Origin: Irineochytrium annulatum
Lineage: Eukaryota > Chytridiomycota > Chytridiomycetes > Chytridiales > Chytridiaceae
NCBI GenBank assembly: GCA_027600665.1
Contig: JADGJL010000012.1
Coordinates: 62,001-126,000 of the forward strand
Direction: 5' to 3'
DNA length: 64,000 bases
In this document: piece by piece, positions 16,853-26,979 of the stretch
Position numbering within the stretch: the stretch's first letter is position 1
Layout of the letters: each line of letters starts with the position of its first letter
The notes under the pieces: generated by a model
The model's input: only the letters and a program-made list of their open reading frames with translations
Databases searched by the model: none
What the model was told of the DNA's origin: nothing
Position numbers and translations under genes: made by a program

Positions 16853-18745
16853 TTAGGAATTAAATGCGTCTTCATGGTTGCTGGTTGTCTCGTACTCATA
16901 AGCTGCGCTCCCCGTCTCGGCCACAGAGAATGGTCGAGCAGGAGAAGCGTCATTCCCTAGATCCAGGTAAACGCTGTACCTTGTTTCTTCCACCCGAAAC
17001 AGTGGAATGAAGTTCAGGAGTTCTCCTTGCTCACTTTCTGCAACGAATGCCAGTTCCTCCCCGGGAAGTCTGACGATCTTCTCATGCAGATTGCCTGCCG
17101 TCATTCCCTTCACTCTTCTGTAGTCCCCCAGCTGTGCCAGCAAAATGTTACCATACATCATCGCGGCTTTGCTATCCGAACCTTGCAGTGGAACCAGATG
17201 CAGCTTGGCATCAATCTCAATCTCGATGTTATCCCGATCATGAAATTCTCGCTCAATGACGATGTAACCGTTCTTATGTTGCACATCTGCGGCACTGGCG
17301 TTGATTTTCACCGCTGCGACAGACTTCTCTTTCAGGTACAATGCCAATATCACGGGTCTTACCGTCTTGATCACCAGGGTAGACACAAGCGTATCGGGAT
17401 ATTTGGTGCACTGCTCAATGCGGGTGTGCTCGCTCCACTCTACGGTTGACGAGATGAATGCATTTAACAGCAATCTGTTTCCGCTTCTGAACCAGATGTT
17501 TTTCTGCAGCTCGCTCATCGCCTCGATACCGGAACCCGTACAACACCAGAAGGAATCATAGGCACTGCTGAAATTTTTGGTTACACCGCTTCCCATTGGC
17601 TGGTGGTATTGAGACAGCCCTGTCTGACTGCTGGCACTATTCAATATGGCATTATATTTAAGTAATTCCATATGTTCCAGATATTCAACTCCATCGGACC
17701 ATGAATGCAATCGCTCCAGTATGCGTTCGGTGTTGTGTGCACAACAGCTCTCACTCTCTCCACCTGTCAGTGCATCTTCCAACCTTCCGAAATGGCCCCA
17801 ATGTTCCGATTTCTCGGAAACTCCGCCTTGGACAGGAGCGAAAGCCTTTGAACTGTTATTGCCATTGGCAAATGTTCTTCCTTTCAAAAATTTGTAGAAA
17901 TGTATTGCTGCCTCTCTGTATTGGCTCTCGCCAGTGATCTCATGACGGTGCATTGCTGCTATGATCATGGGAAGATGGGTATTGGCGTGCAGATCTGCAA
18001 GCATATCCTGACCATTAACAAGCGGATCTATAAAATAGTCTCTGTCGAACAGATGTGCAAGCTCCAGTATTTTCGCATCTCCGGTAAGTTCATGGAGTGA
18101 GTAAAGGGCATCTCCCATTCCTCCGAACTCATTCGCCGGATTCAGCCTTGTGCAGCGGAGAATGCCATCGATTTGCCAAAAAGAGAGCTTTGCAAACCGT
18201 CCGGATATATAATGGGCCATATTCACTCCAAGCTGCAAAGCCTTCATATTCCCCAGATATATATGACAGTCGATGAGTCCTTGCATTACTTTGTGAAGGG
18301 TATAGTACGGTGCCCAGACCTTTGGACTATGCTCGCTTTCCAACTGGTCAAGCTGATCCTCCTCGAAGGCGCTTAAGTATCCGTTCGGACGTGCACAGGA
18401 TTCCAGGATATCCACTATCTCGTTGGCCTTCGACGTCAGTTCCCGATGCTGATTGGCAAAAGCCAATTTGGCACATGCCGAGAGATAATGTCCTGTAAAA
18501 TGTCCTCTTAGGCCGCAATCTTCGGCTTCCCATCCATTCAGAGGCTCTGCACACGATGGTTTTCCTGCATTGATTCTGAACGTGTGCATAAGTCGTTCGA
18601 TACGAAATGACATCAAATAGGTTTGCACAAGCTGCTGCCGATGTGCAAAATCTCCTTTTGTCAACCTGACTTCATTCAGGCCAAAGTTGGTGAACAAAGG
18701 GACACCTCGTTTCAATGTATATCTGATTTGTTCCACCTGATGCAT
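16853..18745 (-). CDS. Beta-L-arabinofuranosidase, GH127 (DUF1680)
   Basis: This protein of about 630 residues is of the DUF1680/GH127 class, which removes beta-linked L-arabinofuranose through a zinc-bound cysteine nucleophile. Visible signatures are GHFTGHYLSACA, HKVMQGLIDC, a Glu/Cys cluster GGESESCC (about 330-335) and SFWCCTGSGIEAM (about 398-410). The last two match the Glu and Cys residues that hold the metal. There is no signal peptide, so it is cytoplasmic. The ATG at 18745 is preferred to the GTG at 18757 because GAGGTG lies nine bases upstream of it. It is the last gene after permease, permease and binding lipoprotein. An arabinose-capped oligosaccharide is therefore the likely cargo of that transporter. 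Confidence 0.92.
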   Translation of the reverse strand: MHQVEQIRYTLKRGVPLFTNFGLNEVRLTKGDFAHRQQLVQTYLMSFRIERLMHTFRINAGKPSCAEPLNGWEAEDCGLRGHFTGHYLSACAKLAFANQHRELTSKANEIVDILESCARPNGYLSAFEEDQLDQLESEHSPKVWAPYYTLHKVMQGLIDCHIYLGNMKALQLGVNMAHYISGRFAKLSFWQIDGILRCTRLNPANEFGGMGDALYSLHELTGDAKILELAHLFDRDYFIDPLVNGQDMLADLHANTHLPMIIAAMHRHEITGESQYREAAIHFYKFLKGRTFANGNNSSKAFAPVQGGVSEKSEHWGHFGRLEDALTGGESESCCAHNTERILERLHSWSDGVEYLEHMELLKYNAILNSASSQTGLSQYHQPMGSGVTKNFSSAYDSFWCCTGSGIEAMSELQKNIWFRSGNRLLLNAFISSTVEWSEHTRIEQCTKYPDTLVSTLVIKTVRPVILALYLKEKSVAAVKINASAADVQHKNGYIVIEREFHDRDNIEIEIDAKLHLVPLQGSDSKAAMMYGNILLAQLGDYRRVKGMTAGNLHEKIVRLPGEELAFVAESEQGELLNFIPLFRVEETRYSVYLDLGNDASPARPFSVAETGSAAYEYETTSNHEDAFNS

Positions 18746-18762
18746 GCAATGGGACACCTCAA

Positions 18763-20403
18763 CTATTTGGAAATAGAAGAAGCATCATAGGAAGACTGCA
18801 TGATTTCCAGATAACGATTGATGTTCAGTCCCTCCAGTCCTTTCACATAATCTTCCCAATCCTTATCGAGACTTTTCGCTCCCGTAATGAATTGCAGCGC
18901 ATTTTGATCGATATAGTCTTTAAGATTAGTCTGCATCATGCTTGTTTCATCCGCCAGAGACGGGTCAACCCAGAGTGCCCAGTGAGGGAAAACGTCCGTT
19001 GGCTCTTTTCCTTCCATCAATAATGTAGCCTCATACAGTCGCCGTTCATAACCGTCATTGGCGTAGATGTCCTTGCCCTGTACTTCGGCGTCACGATAGG
19101 CACGGTGATGATTGTACTGACTCAATGCTGCCCAGCTGTCATTGCGAGGTTCTTCTCCGGAAGGAAGCGGAATGGCTTTGTAGAGCGGCTCTATCTGATC
19201 ATTGAGCGCCACTTCGCCTTCCTGTGGTTTACGCCAGCTTGTGCCCTCTTCTCCCAGATAAGATGCCATGGTCCCTTCTTGGGTGTAGAAATAATCCAGC
19301 AGCTTAATGGCTGCAATCTGTGTTTCCTCGCTGGCCTTGTTCGTCAGTACAAAAGACGCTCCGGGATCGATTGGATAGTTATACGTAGCATAGGTTGCAT
19401 TCGGTCCCTTCAGTGGAGGGATGGGATTGTAATCATTTCCGTAAGGTGAACCTTCGGCAGTGGTTACAAATAACGATGGATGCATCGCTGCTCCTGCACC
19501 GAGAAGCTGTGCATCGGCATTATCACCGATCTTTTTGAAAGCACCCACGTTCTGCGTAAAGGCCCCCGGATCGATCAGCCCTTCATCATACAGGGATTTG
19601 ATATACGCAAGTCCTTCTTTCCACTCCGGCTTATTCGCAACGGTCTCCACTTTCCCTTGGTTAACGATGAGATAATTCCGATCATCGTCATAGATAAAAC
19701 CGTTCATTAAATAAGGGATAATGTGCACCCCAAAATTCTCGGTAGAACCACTTAGGGGCACTTCATCTGCCTTACCATTTCCGTTTGGATCTTTGGTTTT
19801 AAATGCCCGAAGCATTTCCTTAAACTCTTCTGTCGTTGCAGGCTCGGTCAAACCTAATTGTTCCATCCATTTGGTGTTGACCCACATCTTGTTCGGGTAT
19901 GAACAGTGAAAACATTCATTCAAACCTGTCAGACCATAGATATTTCCATCTGGAGCGGTATTCATGGCCCGATAATAGTCATTGCTTTCAAGCACTTTTT
20001 TAATATTCGGGGCATGTTTCTCAATCAGATCATTCAGCGGTAATATTACCCCCTGTTGGCCAAACTTCAACAAGTCTGTCTGGGAGAAGCGATCTACCCA
20101 CGGTATTAACAGATACAAGTCCGGATAATCGCCGGAAGCCAGTGAAATCTGTCTTTTCTCGGCTGCACCATCGAATGGAACCGTGGTCCAGTTGAATTGG
20201 ATATCAAATTTCTCTTCCATTTTCTTCGTGAATTTATTGGTGGACAGATTGGTGTCCGAGCCTTGGTGTGCAAACACATTAATGGCTGTCTTGCCTGACG
20301 AATCGCCGCCTTCTCCGTTCCCCTTTTCAGAACTGGAACATCCGGCAAGAACCAACGAGGTAAATAGCATACAGGCAAGAATGATGAAACCCGCTTTTTT
20401 CAA
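18763..20403 (-). CDS. Sugar-binding lipoprotein, LplA family (arabinoside module)
   Basis: The TTG start at 20403 is preferred because GGGAGAGG lies six bases upstream and the signal peptide then begins MKKAGFIILACML; the longer frame would overlap the upstream permease. The protein has about 546 residues. The lipobox LVLAGC gives lipidation at Cys22, followed by a Ser/Gly-rich linker and a large bilobal binding domain. Asp/Asn-rich segments (KDPNGNGKADEVPLSG) resemble a calcium loop seen in this family. It follows the two permease genes and precedes the GH127 gene by 17 bases. This order makes it the binding subunit for an arabinose-containing oligosaccharide, by inference. Confidence 0.93.
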   Translation of the reverse strand: MKKAGFIILACMLFTSLVLAGCSSSEKGNGEGGDSSGKTAINVFAHQGSDTNLSTNKFTKKMEEKFDIQFNWTTVPFDGAAEKRQISLASGDYPDLYLLIPWVDRFSQTDLLKFGQQGVILPLNDLIEKHAPNIKKVLESNDYYRAMNTAPDGNIYGLTGLNECFHCSYPNKMWVNTKWMEQLGLTEPATTEEFKEMLRAFKTKDPNGNGKADEVPLSGSTENFGVHIIPYLMNGFIYDDDRNYLIVNQGKVETVANKPEWKEGLAYIKSLYDEGLIDPGAFTQNVGAFKKIGDNADAQLLGAGAAMHPSLFVTTAEGSPYGNDYNPIPPLKGPNATYATYNYPIDPGASFVLTNKASEETQIAAIKLLDYFYTQEGTMASYLGEEGTSWRKPQEGEVALNDQIEPLYKAIPLPSGEEPRNDSWAALSQYNHHRAYRDAEVQGKDIYANDGYERRLYEATLLMEGKEPTDVFPHWALWVDPSLADETSMMQTNLKDYIDQNALQFITGAKSLDKDWEDYVKGLEGLNINRYLEIMQSSYDASSISK

Positions 20404-20437
20404 TACAATCCTCTCCCTTATGAATAATAAAATGAAC

Positions 20438-21367
20438 CTATCCTTTGACAGAACCAATCAACATGCCTTGCACGAAATATCGTTGTACAAAAGGATAGAT
20501 AATCAGAACCGGCAGGCTGGCCATGACAATTAATGAGTATTTCATGAGTTCAGCCATCTGTTGCTGTTTGATCATTTCTGAAGCGTCCATATTTCCCGTA
20601 CTGCTGTTCAGAATAAGAATGCTGCGCAATATCAGCTGTAGCGGGTAGAGCGATTGTGATTTCAAATAAATGAGAGCGTCAAAGTATGCATTCCATTGAC
20701 CAACTGCGTACATAAGCGACAACACGGCAATGATTGGTTTCGCGAGCGGCAGGATGACACTGAAGATAAAACGGATGTCACTGCACCCATCGATGTCTGC
20801 TGCTTCGGACAGCTCTTCCGGTATTGAATTCTGGAAAAATGTACGTGCAATGATGACTTGCCAGACCCAGATAGCATTAGGAATCAGCAGCGCCCAGCGG
20901 GTATCAATCAGCCCCATCGTTTTGACCACCAGGTAGGTAGGAATCAAGCCGCCCGAAAACAGCATGGTGAAGGTGATAAACATCATTAGTGAGCTGCGAC
21001 CAACAAATGTCTTTTTGGATAACGGATACGCAATCATGATGGTCAGAGCCACGCTGATCAACGTACCGCAGGCTGTGTAGAAAAGGGAATTGGCATACCC
21101 CGTAAGGACTTGATCATTGCGTAATACAGACTTGTAACCATCGAATGTCAGGTCAATGGGCCACAACCAGACTTTTCCTGAGGAGACGGCAGCAGGGCTG
21201 CTAAGCGAAGAACTCACAATGTATATCAAGGGATACAACACGGCGATCAGCACCACCGTCAGCATGAAATAAACAACCGTTATAAATACGCGATCTCCCC
21301 AAGATTCGCGGATTGTACTGCTGCTCCTGATTCGGGAACGACCGGTATCTGTTTGTGTGTTAGACAT
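20438..21367 (-). CDS. Carbohydrate ABC transporter permease, LplC type (arabinoside module)
   Basis: A 309-residue membrane protein with six predicted segments. The EAA loop EAADIDGCSDIRFIFSVILP and the C-terminal MLIGSVKG mark the MalG/LplC group. The N-terminal 30 residues are hydrophilic with Arg/Ser repeats. AAAGGAGGAG precedes the start. It forms a pair with the permease encoded 27 bases upstream and works with the lipoprotein encoded downstream. The ATPase is missing here, as in all sugar operons of the window. Confidence 0.93.
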   Translation of the reverse strand: MSNTQTDTGRSRIRSSSTIRESWGDRVFITVVYFMLTVVLIAVLYPLIYIVSSSLSSPAAVSSGKVWLWPIDLTFDGYKSVLRNDQVLTGYANSLFYTACGTLISVALTIMIAYPLSKKTFVGRSSLMMFITFTMLFSGGLIPTYLVVKTMGLIDTRWALLIPNAIWVWQVIIARTFFQNSIPEELSEAADIDGCSDIRFIFSVILPLAKPIIAVLSLMYAVGQWNAYFDALIYLKSQSLYPLQLILRSILILNSSTGNMDASEMIKQQQMAELMKYSLIVMASLPVLIIYPFVQRYFVQGMLIGSVKG

Positions 21368-21394
21368 GAATTAGTTCTCCTCCTTTCGCTCCCG

Positions 21395-22390
21395 TTACCA
21401 TAAGCTTGTGTTGGACAGTCGCTTGGCGACCGCGTTTACGATTAATAGCAAAACCAGGTTAATTACCGAGTTGAACAAGCCAACCGCAGTAGCGAAGCTG
21501 TAATTGGCATTCAGCAACCCTATTTTATAGACATACGTGGAGATGATTTCCGAGGCAGACAGGTTGAGCGGATTTTGCAGCAAATATATTTTTTCGAATC
21601 CGACAGCCATGATGTTGCCTACACTCAGAATCAGAATGATGACGGCTGCCGGAAGCAGTCCAGGCAGATCAACATTAATGATTTTCTGCATTCGGTTGGC
21701 TCCGTCCACTTTGGCGGCTTCGTACAGGGATGGATCAACACCCGCGAGAGCGGCCAGATATATGACAGCGGAGTATCCCATTCCCTGCCACACATCGGAG
21801 AATACGTAGATGGAACGAAACAGTCCGGGCTCTCCGAGAAAATTCACCGCTTCAAAACCAAGAGCACCTGCGATTGTATTGACAATACCCAACCGAGGAG
21901 ACAGAAAGAGCATAATGATGGAGACCATTACAACGGTAGAGATGAAATATGGAGCATACGTCACCATTTGCACGATTTTTTTGAATCGTATGTTTTTGAT
22001 TTCATTCAGCGCGAGTGCCAGTAATATAGGAATCGGGAAACCGACAATCAGGCTGTAAAACGAAATGTAAAGCGTGTTCTTGATGAGTGTGATGAATGCC
22101 GGATTTTGAAAAAGCAATTCAAAATACTTGGTTCCGGCCCATGGACTGCCCCAGATTCCCTTGATGACGTTGTAATCTTTAAACGCCAGCACCGCATTCA
22201 CCATCGGTACATACTTGAAAATAATAAAGTAAGCAATTGGTGGCAGGATTAACAGATACAGCTGCCAATGTCGCCTCCAGCTTCTGGATAATGCTCGCTG
22301 CAAGGCAGACAATTTACTTGTCTTTTCTACGGACTTCGATTCACTTGTCATTGTTGTTCTCAGAATCATCCCCCCATTCATGGCTCCCAT
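21395..22390 (-). CDS. Carbohydrate ABC transporter permease, LplB type (arabinoside module)
   Basis: A 331-residue membrane protein of the MalF/LplB class. The EAA loop is EAAKVDGANRMQKIINVDLP and the first membrane segment starts near residue 42. Four ATG codons occur in the first 14 codons (22390, 22381, 22369, 22351). No clearly best ribosome-binding site separates them, so the true N terminus may be up to 13 residues shorter. It is the first gene of the permease-permease-lipoprotein-GH127 operon. A cre-like site lies 23 bases upstream, and the membrane-bound AraC regulator gene ends 135 bases further up. Confidence 0.9.
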   Translation of the reverse strand: MGAMNGGMILRTTMTSESKSVEKTSKLSALQRALSRSWRRHWQLYLLILPPIAYFIIFKYVPMVNAVLAFKDYNVIKGIWGSPWAGTKYFELLFQNPAFITLIKNTLYISFYSLIVGFPIPILLALALNEIKNIRFKKIVQMVTYAPYFISTVVMVSIIMLFLSPRLGIVNTIAGALGFEAVNFLGEPGLFRSIYVFSDVWQGMGYSAVIYLAALAGVDPSLYEAAKVDGANRMQKIINVDLPGLLPAAVIILILSVGNIMAVGFEKIYLLQNPLNLSASEIISTYVYKIGLLNANYSFATAVGLFNSVINLVLLLIVNAVAKRLSNTSLW

Positions 22391-22412
22391 TCATAATGAG
22401 CTTCATCACAAT

Positions 22413-22426
22413 TGGTAGCGCTTACT
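22413..22426 (-). promoter_or_regulatory. cre-like site before the arabinoside transporter operon
   Basis: On the minus strand AGTAAGCGCTACCA matches the CcpA consensus TGWAANCGNTNWCA at 12 of 14 positions. Its location between the promoter region and the first gene fits carbon catabolite repression. Confidence 0.5.
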
Positions 22427-22524
22427 TTCGGGGTAATCATAAGATTTTCTCTGGGGAGGCGTAAAGGTACAGTTACACTGAAAACGTACATAATACGAAT
22501 ATATATCCCTGTAAACAGCCTACA

Positions 22525-24894
22525 TTAACCGCTATGACCATCCATTTTCCGAAACACGCTTGGCGAAATGCCGCGTACCCGCTTGAACGCTCGTCGGAAT
22601 GAATGCGCACTGTTATACCCGGTAGCCTCGGCTATCTCGTCAATGGTGCGACCAGTGGACTGCAACAGGTTGGAAGCCGCTTCAATGCGCACATGTTCTA
22701 CGTAATCAGATAGATTTTCTCCCGTATGTTCTTTGAACAGTTGGGATATATACTTCTCCGACTTGCTCATGTACTCGGCAATTCGATAGATCGTCAAGTT
22801 TGCATCCGCATAACTTTGTTGAATAAATTCAATCATTTCGATCACCGTATCCGCATGTGCCCCTGCTCTTCTAGTCTGGAAGTCACCGCAAATGTCTTCT
22901 GTCAGTTGCTTAAACTTTCCACGCAGCACAGCGATCGTTTCGGTCATCTGAATAGAGGTCACCCGATTTTTATATTCCTCCAGCAGGGAGGCATCCAGCT
23001 TGAATTTTGGCTCGTCCAGCTTCAGGAAGGTCCCTTTCAACTCCATGATGAACTGCTGCGTCATCTCGTAGGACAGTTCCCGCTCCTCCAGATTGCGAAG
23101 AAATAATTGCTCCAGAATACGTATCGCCTCTTCTGGCTCCCCGGCTTTGATTGTGTTCAGCAGGCGCTGTTCGGACTCAATCGGATAATAGAACATTTCA
23201 TTTTCCTTCATCGTATCTTCAAATCTCACCAAATGATCTGTTCCCATATGAATGCCATAATCCAGGGCTTGTTTCGCTTCGTCAAATGAGCGACCTGCAT
23301 CATTCCAGACCTCATACGCTGCACCTGTACCAATTGTTGTAGATATCCGATGTTCCCTGTAGATCACTTTCATTAAAGTATTCAGCTCTTGTTCACATCT
23401 TCGCATCGCTTCATTCAGTGGATTTGCATCCAATGGGCAAGCAAAAGCAATCTGGTCCGTTCCCCAATCCGTAATCAGTACCTGGGCATTCCACTCTACA
23501 AGTACCTGCTTGACGAGAAGCCTCGCGACGCCCAGTTCATGAATTGTCTCTTCACTGTCCGGATTAGCATAGCCGTTTACTCTCACCAAACCTGCTAAGC
23601 CCTTGCTGCTATGAAGTGAAATGTGTGCCTGTGATGAGATGACTTCAAGCTCCGTGGAGGTATAGAATTCCCCGGTTAACAACCGTTTGATAAAACCGTC
23701 TCTCAATAATGGAATCTGCTCATTCATGGCATTTGTAAGGGAGTCATTATTTGCAATCAGATTGTTAATATGGCTTGCCAAGAAATCATATTCATTCCCC
23801 CGTCTGCCGGGAGAATCGGTGATGTGTTCCCGGAAAGTGGCCAACAGTTTGTACACGGGGGCACTATTCCGATAAGCCAGAACCAACCCGAACAGCAATC
23901 CCAAGGCAATCGTTGCCAAAGTAAAGGCCAGAGTGACTTGTTTAATCTGGTCCGCTTTGGTCATGAGTGCTTTCTCGGGAATGCCTGCCATGTAATTCCA
24001 TCCATTTTGACTGGATTGAATCGATATCAACAGTCGATCATCACTTCCAGGCTGAACGCTCTGCACATTCTGTACATTCTTCGCATTCTGCTCCGTTTCG
24101 GCAGCTTTACCTTCGATCCGCTGACTTTGTGCCACTTGCTCAGCCTCGGCCTGGCCAATGCCTAGCGAGAAAATGATCTGTCCTTCTGCATCGGTGACGA
24201 GAGTCCAGCCGCCATATTGATCCACAATATTTTGAGTCAGGCTCGCCATCTTATCCTGATCAATCATGACACCAATCGTCGCTTGCGGTTTGTTGAAGCT
24301 GTTCAGAGGAAGAGATTGCAGAAATGTGATGGCCGGAACATCTGCAAGCACGGTACCGACAATTTCACGTTTATAGTTTCGAAGCGGTATGATCTCGTTA
24401 AAGTGCGGCTGTTTCAAAATTTGGTCATACCACTGTTCAAACGACATACCGTCCAGCTGATTGGCAGCATAATAATGTTCTGGACGATAATATACGGTTC
24501 TTGGTGTGATAATGGCATTGTAGTTTGGAATGTGGATGAAGAAATGGGACAAGTATTCATTGGTGCTGCTGTACATGGAGAGGCTGCGCTGCATGCGGTT
24601 CATACCATATACATTGTAGAGATCATGCGGCTTCGGACCAGCAATTAAATTTTGCAAATCCGGATTGACTGCAAGCTGTCTGGTAAAGGCTTCGACTTGA
24701 AGAAGATTTCGCTCAATAATCTCTTTGCCGAGACTCAGCGACTTGTAGCTGTTCTCAATAGAGCTGGAGCGGGCCGCTTCAATGGATGCTCGATAAGAGG
24801 CATATCCCGCAATTTGAGGAATCATCAGAATGACGAGATAGGAAATGAGGAAACGACGGAACACGGGTGAAAATTTGGACCATAGGAGCTGCAT
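22525..24894 (-). CDS. Membrane-bound AraC-family regulator
   Basis: The 789-residue protein has two membrane segments (about 15-36 and 305-330) that enclose an extracellular region of about 270 residues, probably a Cache-type sensor. A cytoplasmic part follows, with a C-terminal AraC double helix-turn-helix (about 690-785, LSDYVEHVRIEAASNLL and EIAEATGYNSAHSF). There is no kinase or receiver domain, so sensing and DNA binding are in one chain (YtdP-like one-component type). GGGAGGG precedes the ATG. It lies directly upstream of, and on the same strand as, the arabinoside transporter-GH127 operon, and is the likely regulator of it. Confidence 0.9.
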   Translation of the reverse strand: MQLLWSKFSPVFRRFLISYLVILMIPQIAGYASYRASIEAARSSSIENSYKSLSLGKEIIERNLLQVEAFTRQLAVNPDLQNLIAGPKPHDLYNVYGMNRMQRSLSMYSSTNEYLSHFFIHIPNYNAIITPRTVYYRPEHYYAANQLDGMSFEQWYDQILKQPHFNEIIPLRNYKREIVGTVLADVPAITFLQSLPLNSFNKPQATIGVMIDQDKMASLTQNIVDQYGGWTLVTDAEGQIIFSLGIGQAEAEQVAQSQRIEGKAAETEQNAKNVQNVQSVQPGSDDRLLISIQSSQNGWNYMAGIPEKALMTKADQIKQVTLAFTLATIALGLLFGLVLAYRNSAPVYKLLATFREHITDSPGRRGNEYDFLASHINNLIANNDSLTNAMNEQIPLLRDGFIKRLLTGEFYTSTELEVISSQAHISLHSSKGLAGLVRVNGYANPDSEETIHELGVARLLVKQVLVEWNAQVLITDWGTDQIAFACPLDANPLNEAMRRCEQELNTLMKVIYREHRISTTIGTGAAYEVWNDAGRSFDEAKQALDYGIHMGTDHLVRFEDTMKENEMFYYPIESEQRLLNTIKAGEPEEAIRILEQLFLRNLEERELSYEMTQQFIMELKGTFLKLDEPKFKLDASLLEEYKNRVTSIQMTETIAVLRGKFKQLTEDICGDFQTRRAGAHADTVIEMIEFIQQSYADANLTIYRIAEYMSKSEKYISQLFKEHTGENLSDYVEHVRIEAASNLLQSTGRTIDEIAEATGYNSAHSFRRAFKRVRGISPSVFRKMDGHSG

Positions 24895-25187
24895 ATGTAC
24901 CCTCCCTTTTTTATCAAGCGCTTACATTTCTCTTTGATTAGGTAGCTGTTCCATGATACACCGGGCATTTCTTCTTAGTGAAGGTACAACTTCTTTCTTA
25001 TGGTACATTTTCGTACTACAGCGTACAATGCTTGCATGAAAATAAATGTCTCTCTGCTATTTGGTGCACAACTATAGTTGCAACTTACCTTCGCACGGCC
25101 TGCATGCCAAAGTATTAAAATAAACGCAAAAGAACCTCCCCAAGACCAGGAATGGCTTGAGAAGGTTCTGTTTAACGTTTTGTTTTT
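24895..25187. other. Intergenic region between GH5 gene and AraC regulator
   Basis: These 293 bases contain the promoter region of the regulator gene. It includes TGTAAGCGCTTGAT just upstream, a partial cre match of 11 of 14. At the other end lies the terminator of the GH5 gene. No gene is seen. Confidence 0.5.
25128..25168 (-). terminator. Terminator of the GH5 gene and large operon
   Basis: GAACCTCCCCAAG (25132-25144) and CTTGAGAAGGTTC (25156-25168) form a 13-bp stem with two wobble pairs. In the minus direction TTTT follows. It lies 20 bases after the GH5 stop codon. Confidence 0.8.
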
Positions 25188-26891
25188 TTAATTGCTGACG
25201 GCAACAAATTTCCATTGTTGATTTGTTGCACCCGTGTAGGTGTTCTGCTGCAATTTGGCACCATCCGACGTGGAAGCGTTGGCGACTTCAATCGCTTTGT
25301 TGCTGTTCACGTTGATGATACTCCAGTATCCGTTGCCAAGGTCATTCACTTTGAAATGCTGAGCGGTTGTGTTCAGGTTGCTCATGAGCTGGACCACTTC
25401 CCCATTGGTGTTGGTACCGTTGCGAATGTCGATGACTTTGTCTGGTGAGTTCACACTTGTCAGTGTATAGTTGCCGCTGCCGATCGAGGTCAGAACCCAC
25501 TTCTGAGGGTTGCCACCCAGATCGCTCCACTGCTGGAGTTGAAGATTGTTTTCGTTTAGACCACCCGGAACATCAATAACCTTGTTAGAATGCCGGGCTA
25601 CAATTTTGTAGGTTGCACCGGATACCAGCCCTGTTGTTGGTCCACCTGATCCACTGCCCGGGTAAGTCTGGGCACGTTCATGGTACCAGTTAAACAGGAA
25701 TCGTCCCATGGCACTCCGTGAAGCATCCCCGTCCCACTTCAGGCCGGCCGTTGGATCAGCAAAAGAGCTTCGTGGTCCTTCACTTAGAATGAATCCGTTC
25801 ATATGTGCTGCAATGCTGACGTTACCTGCTGCGTTGAAGATCGTTTTGGTATTGGTACCGAAACCTTCATTGCTGCCATTAAACAGGTTCCAATAGGCCG
25901 AATCGCCAGGTTTGTTTTTGAACCAGGTCACCTCGGTAATGTTAATTGGATATTTGTCAGCGGCTGCCTTCACGTTGGTATTCCACTGGTCTTGCAGGAT
26001 TGAGAAATTGTCATATGCGCCATAACCAGGGTACCAGTGAACCGCATATCCATAGTTGTTGAGCGGGTCAGTCAATGGATGACTTGCCGTTAAGCTGTAA
26101 AATTGGTTGTATCCCAGACCTGCCGCCCAGATGACATTGTCCGCACCTTTGCTGCGAATTGTTGAAATCATGGAATTTTGGAAATTACGCAGGTCATTCC
26201 AGTGATCCACAAAGTCATTTTCCCCGTTGTATCCACCCCAATGTCCATTGGCATAGGATTTCACCGGTTCGTTGATCAGTTCGAAGTGAACGTTGTCTGC
26301 ACTTTTGATCTCCGGGCGTGAAGCGAGATAACCCCAGATTTCATTGAATTTTTGCAGGTTGGCAGGTGTTGTTGCCTGATCATCCTTTAATGTGAAGTCG
26401 AGTCCCAGGACCACATATACGCCTTTGCTCTTGGCATATTGGATATACGGAATAATGACATTTTGCGTAACGGTCTGCACACCGGCAAAGTTATATGTAC
26501 CAGCAGCCACATCTCCCATATCCTGACGGTCGATAAACAGACGTACCTGATTCATATTCCAGCCATGATTGCTTCCGTATTTCGGGCTGGTATCCGCAAA
26601 TGTATCGGTAATGTCCTTCAGATAAGCCAGAGTAGCTGCATGACGGTTATTACCGTGTAGATTGAGGTAATAATTGCTATCCTGATATGTCCAGTAGGCG
26701 CCTGAAGGTTGATGCCAACCGTTCAGAAGCACAGGCTGATTGTTGCTGTTCACCAGGTTTTTGCCGTTAACGTGAAGCTTACCCATCGGCATGCCCACCC
26801 ATGCCTCGGCTCGGTTACCTCCCCATGGAACAATGGTGATCAATAAAGCAAGAATGATTAAAAGTTTGAAAGATGTCAAAATCTTCTTCAC
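25188..26891 (-). CDS. Secreted GH5 glycosidase with C-terminal ricin-type (CBM13-like) module
   Basis: The GTG at 26891 is chosen because AGGAGGA lies 6-7 bases upstream and the signal peptide (KKILTSFKLLIILALL... to about AEA) starts there. The 567-residue protein has a GH5 (beta/alpha)8 domain (about 30-410). The acid/base is E208 in HFELINEPV and the nucleophile E320 in NITEVTW. A Gly/Ser linker and a ricin B-type beta-trefoil (about 425-565, with repeated QW-type motifs NPQKWVL, TAQHFKV, NQQWKFV) follow. It should cut a beta-linked polysaccharide such as xylan, glucan or mannan; the subfamily is not certain. It follows the large transporter operon after a 275-base gap holding a structured element. 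Confidence 0.88.
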   Translation of the reverse strand: MKKILTSFKLLIILALLITIVPWGGNRAEAWVGMPMGKLHVNGKNLVNSNNQPVLLNGWHQPSGAYWTYQDSNYYLNLHGNNRHAATLAYLKDITDTFADTSPKYGSNHGWNMNQVRLFIDRQDMGDVAAGTYNFAGVQTVTQNVIIPYIQYAKSKGVYVVLGLDFTLKDDQATTPANLQKFNEIWGYLASRPEIKSADNVHFELINEPVKSYANGHWGGYNGENDFVDHWNDLRNFQNSMISTIRSKGADNVIWAAGLGYNQFYSLTASHPLTDPLNNYGYAVHWYPGYGAYDNFSILQDQWNTNVKAAADKYPINITEVTWFKNKPGDSAYWNLFNGSNEGFGTNTKTIFNAAGNVSIAAHMNGFILSEGPRSSFADPTAGLKWDGDASRSAMGRFLFNWYHERAQTYPGSGSGGPTTGLVSGATYKIVARHSNKVIDVPGGLNENNLQLQQWSDLGGNPQKWVLTSIGSGNYTLTSVNSPDKVIDIRNGTNTNGEVVQLMSNLNTTAQHFKVNDLGNGYWSIINVNSNKAIEVANASTSDGAKLQQNTYTGATNQQWKFVAVSN

Positions 26892-26979
26892 TATAATTCC
26901 TCCTCTTCTGATGTAATGCCTTGCTATACTGCGAAGTAACGCTGTCATCGCATTCCTAAACCAGCATATCGCTCAGGTC